Shown piece after piece: positions 24,505 through 31,528 of a DNA stretch of 40,753 nucleotides. Each line of letters opens with the position of its first letter. The first letter of the stretch is position 1. The notes below the pieces were generated by a model. That model had not been told where the DNA came from. It made no database searches and saw only the letters and a list, made by a program, of their open reading frames with translations. The translations under genes and the position numbers were made by a program. Source of the stretch: an archaeon (GTDB taxonomy: Archaea > Nanobdellota > Nanobdellia > Woesearchaeales > ARS49); contig JAGVQG010000025.1 in NCBI GenBank assembly GCA_020051845.1, positions 1 to 40,753 on the forward strand, read 5' to 3'.

Positions 24505-25626
24505 TTAAAGCCACTTCCCGCGACCGCAATTCAGCATTTTTTGGTCGATTAGCGCTTTCAGCACATGATTGGGCGCGATACGTTTAAGGCATTCCATCTG
24601 GTTGGCGTTCGTGCACTTGAATGGCCTTGTCACGTCATAACATGGAGAACAGGGAATATGGTGGCGGATGTGGTGGCCTTTTGGGCCGTATGGTCCTATC
24701 CTGTCAGGATCAACAGGACCCATTATCGAGATGACAGGAGTGCCGACAGCCACTGCGAGATGACCCAGGCCCGAATCGTTTGCGACCATAGCTGAGCATT
24801 GTCCTATCAGCGCAGCATTCTCTCGGAAACTGCCCGTGAATATGTCCGCATCAGACATCTTCTCCTTTATTCGCGGCGCCAGTTCCATCTCATCAGGCCC
24901 CAGGAAGAACAGGACACGCGCCTTGTACTTGTCACGGAGCATCTGGGCAAGCGCGACGAAATTTGCTATGCCCCATCTCTTCCATGTCTGGTTCGAGTTG
25001 CTTCCAGGATGCATACCTATCAACAGTCGCTCATTGAACTTATTCACAGTGTTTTCCGCTGCCTTGATCTCGTCTTTTTTGAGGTATACTCTCGGCTCTT
25101 TTGTTTGAACCTTGATTCCGAGAACGCTCAACAAGTCGATGTTCCTCTCCACCTCGTGCACAGGCCTGTGCATGACCGTGATGTTGTGGAAAAGGGTGGT
25201 CTGAGATCCACCCGCGTCATATACATGGCCTACACGGTATCTTGCGCCACACACAAAGCCTAGGAACGCATTGATTATTCCTGAAGGCAATGTGTTGAAT
25301 ACAAGGTCATAGCGTCTTCGGCGCAACGCGAATATGGATCTGAACGGGTGCCCGTCATAGACAATGACTTTGTCGATGTACGGATTGTTCTCGAGCGCCG
25401 CCTTCGACCCTCGGGAGACGACTATGACTTCCAGGCGCGCCCATGGCATGCTCTTCTTCAATGCCTCCAGACATGGAGTCGCGAGCAGGAGATTACCGAT
25501 TCCAGACAAAGCGAACACTCCTATCGACTTGACCGCGCGCTTGTCGAATACGATATTCCGATGTCGCTCAAACGGCCTGCCCATCATAGCTATTATCCTC
25601 AGAACGGTCTTGGTCAGGCTTCCCAT
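24505..25626 (-). CDS. GT9 glycosyltransferase (heptosyltransferase-like)
   Basis: 373 residues. FALSGIGNLLLATPCLEALKK opens the GT-B fold, IGMHPGSNSNQTWKRWGIAN is the donor-binding segment, and VANDSGLGHLAVAVGTPVISI the second GT9 signature. As in the other GT9 here (10298), the C-terminus is cysteine-bearing (HIPCSPCYDV, FKCTN, MECLKRI), which is the pattern of LPS heptosyltransferase C-termini. The ORF track starts two codons earlier at 25632; the TATA box (25648-25657) is centred 26 bases before ATG 25626, which I prefer by a small margin. Confidence 0.86.
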   Translation of the reverse strand: MGSLTKTVLRIIAMMGRPFERHRNIVFDKRAVKSIGVFALSGIGNLLLATPCLEALKKSMPWARLEVIVVSRGSKAALENNPYIDKVIVYDGHPFRSIFALRRRRYDLVFNTLPSGIINAFLGFVCGARYRVGHVYDAGGSQTTLFHNITVMHRPVHEVERNIDLLSVLGIKVQTKEPRVYLKKDEIKAAENTVNKFNERLLIGMHPGSNSNQTWKRWGIANFVALAQMLRDKYKARVLFFLGPDEMELAPRIKEKMSDADIFTGSFRENAALIGQCSAMVANDSGLGHLAVAVGTPVISIMGPVDPDRIGPYGPKGHHIRHHIPCSPCYDVTRPFKCTNANQMECLKRIAPNHVLKALIDQKMLNCGRGKWL

Positions 25627-25647
25627 ATGCATTCCGCGAGAATGGCG

Positions 25648-25657
25648 TTATAAAAGA
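25648..25657 (-). promoter_or_regulatory. TATA box of the second GT9 gene
   Basis: CTTTTATAAC on the minus strand; predicted start of transcription is at 25626-25627, at the second of two close ATGs. Confidence 0.65.
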
Positions 25658-25697
25658 TTAATGGACGCGTGATGGGTCTTTGTAATAACTCTGGGAA

Positions 25698-25707
25698 ACT
25701 TTATTAG
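25698..25707 (+). promoter_or_regulatory. TATA box of the methyltransferase at 25731
   Basis: ACTTTATTAG, centred about 28 bases before ATG 25731. An earlier ATG at 25721 leads only to a five-codon ORF. Confidence 0.55.
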
Positions 25708-25730
25708 CTGGAGATATCAGATGGCTACAA

Positions 25731-26354
25731 ATGGGTAATGATAGAATATTCATGCCAAAAAACCACATGGATCATCTCTATACTTCGCGCAATCCTCTCG
25801 TGAGGGTTCCTCACACCAAGCGCTTGGATGCCATAGTGGCACGCCTGCCTACCAGAAGGATCAGTGTGCTAGACGCAGGATGTGGCGAGGGCCACCTGCT
25901 TGAAAGGATGCACGCCCGCCTGCCTGACAATGACTATGTTGGCGTCGACATAACTGATGTCGCGCTCGAGAAATCGGCGCAGCGCGTCCCGTTCGCAACG
26001 TTGCGAAAAGCGAATCTGCTCGCGTTACCCTTTGATGATGGGTCGTTCGATGTCATCGCGTGTACAGAAGTGGTCGAGCACGTGACTCAATACAATCTGA
26101 TGCTGGCTGAATTCTCCAGAATCCTCAAGAAAGGCGGATTGCTCTTCATAACTTTCCCGAATGAGCCACTCTGGACCATGAGCAGGTTCCTACTCATGCG
26201 TCGTCCTGTGAAGGTGCCGGACCACGTTAATTCTTTCACGCCTCGTCGGATGAAGAAAGCGGTTCCATTGGTTTTCGTGGAACGCGTGAACCTTCCGTTC
26301 GGATTACCATTCCCAATCACCCTCAATTGCCTGATGGTTTTCAGGAAGGATTGA
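25731..26354 (+). CDS. Class I SAM-dependent methyltransferase (Methyltransf_11 type)
   Basis: 207 residues. LDAGCGEGHLLERM is motif I, GVDITDVALEKSAQ the adenosine acid region, and PFDDGSFDVIACTEVVEHV the motif II/III region, followed by FSRILKKGGLLFITFPN. This is the best-matching Methyltransf_11 enzyme of the three. Leaderless start. Its substrate is unknown; the location between two glycosyltransferase units suggests a sugar, quinone or lipid acceptor. Its last 14 bases overlap the 3' end of the converging 4-TM gene. Confidence 0.86.
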   Translation: MGNDRIFMPKNHMDHLYTSRNPLVRVPHTKRLDAIVARLPTRRISVLDAGCGEGHLLERMHARLPDNDYVGVDITDVALEKSAQRVPFATLRKANLLALPFDDGSFDVIACTEVVEHVTQYNLMLAEFSRILKKGGLLFITFPNEPLWTMSRFLLMRRPVKVPDHVNSFTPRRMKKAVPLVFVERVNLPFGLPFPITLNCLMVFRKD

Positions 26355-26745
26355 CAGGAGTCTCCTTTTCTGGCGTGGATTGCTGCAGTGTCGGATGGTG
26401 CTGGCGTCCGAAATATGTACCTCTATTGATGTAAAGACCAAGACATACCGACGCCATTGTCACGACGATAAACGTCACTGGGTTGAGCGGTACGCGCAGG
26501 AATATGTCGAGTGGGACATAGGCCGCACCCCATGCAAAACCGATGATATTGGCCAACAGGAATGTCTGGACAAATGTCTGCTTCAGTGGATAAGCCCAGA
26601 CATATCCTGGAAGAAGGATGAACGCAGCATAGCCTAGCGTGATCGCAACTATTGCATACGGGCTCTTGTACGCGATGCTCAAGAGCAACATGAATCCCAA
26701 AGATATCGCGAACCAGGTTCCTGCCATCTTCAGTTCACGCAGCAT
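26341..26745 (-). CDS. Small 4-TM membrane protein, function unknown
   Basis: 134 residues with about four spans (WFAISLGFMLLLSIAY, AIVAITLGYAAFILLPG, FLLANIIGFAWGAAYV, VTFIVVTMASVCLGLYI) and a polar C-terminal tail. Its start overlaps the end of the GT-C-like gene by 11 bases and has a GGGAGG ribosome site, so the two are co-translated and probably act together. The second-to-third span region (GYVWAYPLKQTFVQTFLLAN) resembles the start of DUF1616-type archaeal membrane proteins, but I cannot assign the family with confidence. Confidence 0.7.
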   Translation of the reverse strand: MLRELKMAGTWFAISLGFMLLLSIAYKSPYAIVAITLGYAAFILLPGYVWAYPLKQTFVQTFLLANIIGFAWGAAYVPLDIFLRVPLNPVTFIVVTMASVCLGLYINRGTYFGRQHHPTLQQSTPEKETPVNPS

Positions 26746-28360
26746 GTTTCCTCCCGACTACCACTATGCCGTTCCTGTTGTATACGATATCATATCCTTC
26801 CGACTTGAGAGTCTGGACGAACCACGCGTTTATGTTCGCGACCTGTTCGTTTTGGTTCTCCATGTAAACATAATCAAAATCTGATATCCTAGCCGTTCGA
26901 TTCCATTCAGGGTAGTTCACATATGACATGAATCCTGACTCGCGCACGTGGGTGTGTCTTACTGTCAAGGCGTTCCATTCGACAGTCCAATCCAGCGGCA
27001 TCGTCTCGTTCTTGACTATGTATTGTACATGGCGGATCAATTCATCCGGTTCGACTAATCCCGCGATGCGTTTGGTGAACATCGGATTTGCCTGGCCCGT
27101 GCCTTCCAACATCAAGATCTTGCTGTCCACAGGGATTGATTTCTGTATCCACTGGTACGCTTCCCACTTCTGCAGGGTTATGTGCTCTCCTGCAAGTCCT
27201 GATTGCAGTTGGGAATACGGCGCGTATCCTGCCCACAACAGCAATACGCCGACTATGATGACCGAGACATACTTCAATGATTGTTGGAGCCGCACCATGC
27301 TCAGCAAAGACACCACGACAAGCGCGACCAATGGCATCATCACATACGGCTGGAGCGCCCGCATGCGCAGGAGATAGTAGGGATCCTTGAATATGAATGG
27401 CGTGGCATAGATCACGAACATGTAAAGACTGATTACTCCTAGCGCGCCTTTGAACTTGCGCCATTGTATTCCCATTGCGATTATGCTTATCGCCGAAGGG
27501 ATGAGCACCCACCATGGGAAGAAGTATAATGCTGGAAGTGTCAAACCTCCAGTGTAGCTCGTGTCATAATACGTGGGATTCGGGGAATAGATGCCAGGCA
27601 CCATAGACTGACTTGCATCACCCCACACCCAGATGAAATGCGGAAGCAGAAGCACGAACAGTATCGCTGAGAACGAAGCAAGGGCTGTGAAGGACGCGAT
27701 TCTTTCTTTCAGGGTACTGGTTTTCTTCCATACCTTCCAAGCCATCACCGCCCAAAGAGGGAATATCGGGATCAGATCCTGCGGGTGCGTTATTATTATG
27801 GCCACGACACAAGCATTGGCCACCCACAACTGCCACCTGTGCCCGTCCCGGAGGAAAGAGACGCACATCCATACGAACGCCACTACGAAGAAATATGCCA
27901 CCACTTGTATCCACAGCCCTATATATATCGAATAGAACCACGCCTGCAAACCAAGAGGAAGCACCAACGTGATTACCGCCAGCGTCGCCACTAGTTCGCT
28001 CTTGAAGCCGCGTTCGATGATGAAGAACACTATTCCAATCCCAAAAGCCGCGAACAAGCAGACAATGAAATATATCGTCGTCCACGACGGCAGCCCTGTG
28101 AATGTCGTCAATATCGCCGCTTGCGTATACAACAGCGGCGGTTGCACGTTCATCGCCTTGGTGTCGCCGAATGCCACCCATGCAGGATAGTATTTCCACT
28201 GGTGCGTGTCTATGATGTTCTCGACCGCGAGAGCGTGATAGAACGGGTCTGCTGCCTTGATGTTACCAGGATGCGTCAACGGCAACCCATCGAGACCCAT
28301 GTACAAGAAGGCCGCCACGATTATTATAGGCAGCACGACATACTCCGCCTTGAATTCCAT
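26735..28360 (-). CDS. GT-C-like polytopic membrane glycosyltransferase
   Basis: 541 residues from ATG 28360; about 11 spans then a soluble domain of roughly 120 residues. The first outer loop has AADPFYHALAVENII, reminiscent of the DPxYH acid motif of STT3/AglB-type oligosaccharyltransferases, but it is shorter than AglB and I see no clear WWDYG. It may be a GT-C enzyme using a lipid-linked sugar outside the cell, or a remote oligosaccharyltransferase relative. The ORF-track start is 192 codons too early and passes through the opposite-strand GT2 gene. The TATA box (28381-28390) gives a leaderless start at 28360. Confidence 0.75.
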   Translation of the reverse strand: MEFKAEYVVLPIIIVAAFLYMGLDGLPLTHPGNIKAADPFYHALAVENIIDTHQWKYYPAWVAFGDTKAMNVQPPLLYTQAAILTTFTGLPSWTTIYFIVCLFAAFGIGIVFFIIERGFKSELVATLAVITLVLPLGLQAWFYSIYIGLWIQVVAYFFVVAFVWMCVSFLRDGHRWQLWVANACVVAIIITHPQDLIPIFPLWAVMAWKVWKKTSTLKERIASFTALASFSAILFVLLLPHFIWVWGDASQSMVPGIYSPNPTYYDTSYTGGLTLPALYFFPWWVLIPSAISIIAMGIQWRKFKGALGVISLYMFVIYATPFIFKDPYYLLRMRALQPYVMMPLVALVVVSLLSMVRLQQSLKYVSVIIVGVLLLWAGYAPYSQLQSGLAGEHITLQKWEAYQWIQKSIPVDSKILMLEGTGQANPMFTKRIAGLVEPDELIRHVQYIVKNETMPLDWTVEWNALTVRHTHVRESGFMSYVNYPEWNRTARISDFDYVYMENQNEQVANINAWFVQTLKSEGYDIVYNRNGIVVVGRKHAA

Positions 28361-28380
28361 GCCTTCGAAGCAAGAGCACG

Positions 28381-28390
28381 GGTATTTAAT
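28381..28390 (-). promoter_or_regulatory. TATA box of the GT-C-like gene
   Basis: ATTAAATACC on the minus strand, centred 25 bases before ATG 28360. It is only about 20 bases from the divergent box at 28404. Confidence 0.6.
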
Positions 28391-28403
28391 GATTGCCCGA
28401 CAA

Positions 28404-28413
28404 GAATATATAC
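28404..28413 (+). promoter_or_regulatory. TATA box of the ALG5-like GT2 gene
   Basis: GAATATATAC, centred 27 bases before ATG 28436. The 75-base gap holds both divergent promoters. Confidence 0.65.
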
Positions 28414-28435
28414 GACAATATGCGGGATTGTCGTC

Positions 28436-29188
28436 ATGGTGAGCATATCCGTTGTCATACCCGCATACAACGAGGAGAAGCGTCTTGGCAGAACGATGAA
28501 GACCGTGCTGGACTATCTCAAGGAGAAAAATCACGACTATGAATTGATAATAGTCGACGACGGATCGAAGGACCACACAGTCGATGTCGCAAAGGAGTTC
28601 GGCGACGCGAGGACGCGCGTGATACGGAACGACCGTAACCATGGAAAGGGATACACCGTTCGCAACGGCATGCTCAACGCTTCGAAAGAATGGATTCTGT
28701 TCGCCGACGCTGATTTGTCGACGCCTATAGACGACTTGGAGCTGCTCCTGGAGAATGATGATGCGCAAGTCGTTATCGGGTCGCGTGGCGTCGACCAGTC
28801 CAAGGTCATCGTCCATCAGCCGTTCTATCGTGAATTCAGCGGAAAGATATTCAACCGCCTTGTAAGGCTTCTCACTGTCCGAGGGGTCAAGGACACGCAA
28901 TGCGGCATGAAGATGTTCAGGCGTGACGCTGCTCATAGGATTTTCAGCAAACAGACCATAGAGGGTTTTGGCTTCGATGTCGAAATCCTATTCATAGCTC
29001 AAAAGTATGGCTACAAGATAGTTGAAGTGCCTGTACGCTGGTTCAACGACACGAATACCAAAGTGCGGTTCCTGCGTGACGCCACAAGGATGTTCATGGA
29101 CTTGCTCAGGATTCGGAAGAACGACTTGCTGGGACGCTACAAAGAGACCGCATCTGACCAGAACGCCCAAACCTCGAAACCTTTATAA
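28436..29188 (+). CDS. GT2 glycosyltransferase, ALG5/DPM1-like polyprenyl-phosphate hexose synthase
   Basis: 250 residues from ATG 28436. VIPAYNEEKRLGRTM, IVDDGSKDHTVDVAKE, RNHGKGYTVRNGML and LFADADLSTP (DxD site) are the ordered ALG5/dolichyl-phosphate glucose synthase motifs; VRGVKDTQCGMKMFRRDAA and GFGFDVEILFIA complete the set. It makes a polyprenyl-phosphate sugar for extracytoplasmic enzymes such as the GT-C gene divergent from it. No membrane span is seen. The ORF-track start, 105 codons earlier, lies antisense to that GT-C gene. Its TAA stop lies inside the TATA box of the 5S rRNA gene. Confidence 0.9.
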   Translation: MVSISVVIPAYNEEKRLGRTMKTVLDYLKEKNHDYELIIVDDGSKDHTVDVAKEFGDARTRVIRNDRNHGKGYTVRNGMLNASKEWILFADADLSTPIDDLELLLENDDAQVVIGSRGVDQSKVIVHQPFYREFSGKIFNRLVRLLTVRGVKDTQCGMKMFRRDAAHRIFSKQTIEGFGFDVEILFIAQKYGYKIVEVPVRWFNDTNTKVRFLRDATRMFMDLLRIRKNDLLGRYKETASDQNAQTSKPL

Positions 29189-29190
29189 AG
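29179..29190 (+). promoter_or_regulatory. Palindromic TATA box of the 5S rRNA gene
   Basis: CCTTTATAAAGG is a perfect 12-base palindrome around 29180-29191, about 26-30 bases before the 5S 5' end. It overlaps the last codons and the TAA stop of the GT2 gene. Confidence 0.7.
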
Positions 29191-29210
29191 GGACGCCTTG
29201 TTTGTCGTCT

Positions 29211-29322
29211 TTGGACGGCCATAGGAGCGAGGTTCTACCCGATCCCATTCGAACTCGGCAGTCAAGCTCGCTTCCGTACCCACTTGTACTGCATTGCGCG
29301 GGAATGTGGGTAAGTTGTCCAC
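29211..29322 (+). rRNA. rrf: 5S ribosomal RNA
   Basis: About 112 bases. The conserved loop B-C region (ATCCCATTCGAACTCGGCAG, then TCAAGC) is plain, with AGCGAG pairing to CTCGCT as helix III. The two ends pair as helix I: TTGGAC at 29211-29216 with GTCCAC at 29317-29322, allowing GU. GTACTG and GTGGGTA form the helix IV/V side. No 16S, 23S or tRNA gene is near, so this 5S is not part of an rRNA operon here. Ends are accurate to about two bases. Confidence 0.93.
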
Positions 29323-29332
29323 CTTTTTTATT
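29321..29332 (+). terminator. T-run terminator behind the 5S gene
   Basis: ACCTTTTTTATT directly follows the 5S 3' end. A run of six T is the usual archaeal terminator for stable RNAs. Confidence 0.65.
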
Positions 29333-29376
29333 ATTCATGATCACTTTCTTCGTTCAGGCAAGACTTTTGGGTTAAG

Positions 29377-29402
29377 CTTTTTCGAGTGCGAACGAGAAAA
29401 AG
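29377..29402. repeat. Inverted repeat between the 5S gene and the converging SDR gene
   Basis: CTTTTTC and GAAAAAG form a perfect 7-base stem around a 12-base loop (GAGTGCGAACGA). It may stop transcription from both sides or separate the two units. Confidence 0.45.
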
Positions 29403-29447
29403 GTTATTGGCCACCTTTATTTTTCTCAACCACTCAGATTTAGAACT

Positions 29448-30368
29448 CTAACACTTGACTTCTTTCTGCCAATCAATCGCTCGCCGCAATCCTTCATCAA
29501 TCCCGATTGTCGGCTTGTAGCCAAGCAGATTGCGGGCCTTGCTGATGTCTGCGACGTAATGCATCAGCTCCCCTGTCCTGTTGGGCTTGACTGTGATCGG
29601 CTTCTGCATGCCGAGTATGTCCTGTATCTTGTTGGCGACTGTCAGCAATGACACTCCCGTTCCTGTCGCGACGTTGAATGTCTCACCGCCGACTTTTTCG
29701 AAAGATTCTATCATAGAGACAACCGCAGAAGCGGCATCGTCGATGTAGGTGAAATCATATGTCTTGTCTGCACCGAAGACAGTCAGCTCTTCGCCTGCCA
29801 GCGTCTTGCGCACGAATAACGGCACCAACCTGTTGCTGTCGTCATAGCGTCCGTAGACGTTCGAGAATCTGACTATTACCTGCTTGATGTCATAGCATGT
29901 GGCGTAGGCATGGACAAGCGCCTCGCCCGATACCTTGCTTGCAGTGTATGGGCTTTCAGAACCGCACAAAGTCGCCTTGTCCTCGGATATGGCTTCCGTG
30001 CCTTGGTCGCCGTATACCTCGCGCGAGCTTGCGAAAATGAAGCGTTTGACCCCTATCTTGCGACAGAACTCAAGGACGTTGTAGGTGAGGTTGATGTTCT
30101 CTATCGCCAATGTCGGATCGACGACAGAGTCATATACGCGGGCATTTGCCGCCAAGTGCACGATAAAATCAATGTCGCGTGGTATCATCGTGAAAGTCTC
30201 TGAGATGAGCAGGTCGCCGACAATGGTGCTTTGCTGCACCGCAGGCGACCATTTATTGGGCTTGCGGTCCACGCCGACAACGCCAATGCCTTTCGAGATC
30301 AGCAGTTCGCATAGCCGAGTGCCTATGGTTCCGCTGCTACCTGTGACCAATACCTTTGGCTTTTGCAT
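29448..30368 (-). CDS. NAD-dependent sugar nucleotide epimerase/dehydratase (extended SDR)
   Basis: 306 residues. VTGSSGTIGTRL is the cofactor motif (GxxGxxG with Ser), FASSREVYG the serine region, YTASK the YxxxK pair, RFSNVYGRYD and DKTYDFTYIDDAA substrate loops. It is a GalE-like SDR but less close to the WbpP pattern than 11435. It would convert an NDP-sugar for the glycan locus, of which it is the last gene. A weak TATA-like CTTAAAG (30389-30395) is centred about 24 bases upstream. Confidence 0.85.
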   Translation of the reverse strand: MQKPKVLVTGSSGTIGTRLCELLISKGIGVVGVDRKPNKWSPAVQQSTIVGDLLISETFTMIPRDIDFIVHLAANARVYDSVVDPTLAIENINLTYNVLEFCRKIGVKRFIFASSREVYGDQGTEAISEDKATLCGSESPYTASKVSGEALVHAYATCYDIKQVIVRFSNVYGRYDDSNRLVPLFVRKTLAGEELTVFGADKTYDFTYIDDAASAVVSMIESFEKVGGETFNVATGTGVSLLTVANKIQDILGMQKPITVKPNRTGELMHYVADISKARNLLGYKPTIGIDEGLRRAIDWQKEVKC

Positions 30369-30399
30369 GGATGGGCGCTGGCTGTGTGCTTTAAGAAGA

Positions 30400-31497
30400 T
30401 TATGATTTTGGCTCTATGATTTCCACGACGACATCGCCGCTGGCCTGCTTGTATTCCTTGACCTGAAGGTGTTTCTTCATGGCCGCGTCGATGGTGCCTT
30501 TCTTCCGTGCTGCCGAGAACTCGTTGAGCATCGATTCGAATTCCTGGTAGCGTTCGTAGAGTGTCTCGCCTATTCGCTGACAGACAACCTGTTCTTTCTC
30601 TAGTTTGGCGATGGCGGTTTCTTGCGCAGCTATGTTGTGCATCAATCGTTCACGTTGTTGGTCCACCGCTTTTGTCGCGCTTGCTTCAAAATCGCCGACC
30701 TGGCTGGATGCATACATCTTCTCTATCGCGACTGAGAATGAGGGCGTTGTCTCGAACTGTCCAGATACCGTCTCGCAGGTGAATGGCAATGATATGCCGC
30801 TGGCGATCTGCGGGTCAGCGGGTGCTTGCAGCATCTCGATGAACCGATCATACAGCTCGTCGAGGTGCGCGTTGCCGGATTCTGATTTGGGGTCGACGCC
30901 CGTCCGTTCGCACAATTCTTTGGCATAGAACGAGCCGACGCCTATGACCGTCGACAGGGCAGATGACACATTCTTGCCCGACTCCGTTATCAGCTTGATG
31001 AACTCCTCTTTTCCGAGATTGAATGTGTCTGTTCCTGGCGGCAACGCGTATTTCTTTCCTCTTTCGACCGCGTGTGATTTGAGGACGAGTTCGTGTTGCA
31101 GCATCACGATCATTCCGTCGATGTCGGTTATGATGATGTTGCCTTTTCCGAACAGCTCAAGGTAAAGATTATGTTGGGTCTCGCGTTTTTCGAGGACGAA
31201 TTGCACGACACGTTCGCTGTGCGGTTGCAGCACATCCACTATCTTCGCGCCTTCTATGAGGTTACGCAGCCCATTGCACCAGCCAGATGGCCTCTCAGGC
31301 ATGCCGTCCTTGCCTGAAGCGATGTAGATGACCTGCGGCACTGCTGCGCGTATGAAGAGCTTGGATTCCCCTGCCTTCCTTATCTGGAATAGGAGTTCTT
31401 CAGGCGTGGGTGCGTAAAGCCTGTCTATCCTGCCGCCTATTGACTGCCGCAGCTCGGCGACTAGGAATCGTATATCTATGCTTGATAGTTCTCGCAT
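30400..31497 (-). CDS. NFACT-N domain protein (Tae2/RqcH/NEMF family) lacking NFACT-R
   Basis: 365 residues; full family members have about 550-700. The N-terminal domain is clear (MRELSSIDIRFLVAELRQSI, LRNLIEGAKIVDVLQPHSER, LYLELFGKGNIIITD), followed by a helical coiled-coil region (DQQRERLMHNIAAQE, FSAARKKGT). The gene ends there: the NFACT-R (DUF814) RNA-binding domain is missing. The DR pair needed for CAT-tailing in Rqc2/RqcH reads Glu95-Arg96. Family members bind stalled 50S-peptidyl-tRNA in ribosome rescue. Leaderless: the TATA box at 31518-31528 starts right behind the secD stop. Confidence 0.85.
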   Translation of the reverse strand: MRELSSIDIRFLVAELRQSIGGRIDRLYAPTPEELLFQIRKAGESKLFIRAAVPQVIYIASGKDGMPERPSGWCNGLRNLIEGAKIVDVLQPHSERVVQFVLEKRETQHNLYLELFGKGNIIITDIDGMIVMLQHELVLKSHAVERGKKYALPPGTDTFNLGKEEFIKLITESGKNVSSALSTVIGVGSFYAKELCERTGVDPKSESGNAHLDELYDRFIEMLQAPADPQIASGISLPFTCETVSGQFETTPSFSVAIEKMYASSQVGDFEASATKAVDQQRERLMHNIAAQETAIAKLEKEQVVCQRIGETLYERYQEFESMLNEFSAARKKGTIDAAMKKHLQVKEYKQASGDVVVEIIEPKS

Positions 31498-31517
31498 TGA
31501 TGCTTCGTGCTGGAATG

Positions 31518-31528
31518 CGTATAAAAAA
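31518..31528 (-). promoter_or_regulatory. TATA box of the NFACT gene
   Basis: TTTTTTATACG on the minus strand, centred 26 bases before ATG 31497 and directly after the secD stop codon; its T-run may also end the secFD message. Confidence 0.65.

Noticed and set aside
28121-28435. N-terminal extension of the ALG5-like GT2 in the ORF track
   Set aside because: It is antisense to the GT-C gene and upstream of the TATA box; homologues begin at the VIPAYNEE region.
28361-28936. N-terminal extension of the GT-C-like gene in the ORF track
   Set aside because: It crosses its own promoter and the opposite GT2 gene; the hydrophobic first span starts right after ATG 28360.
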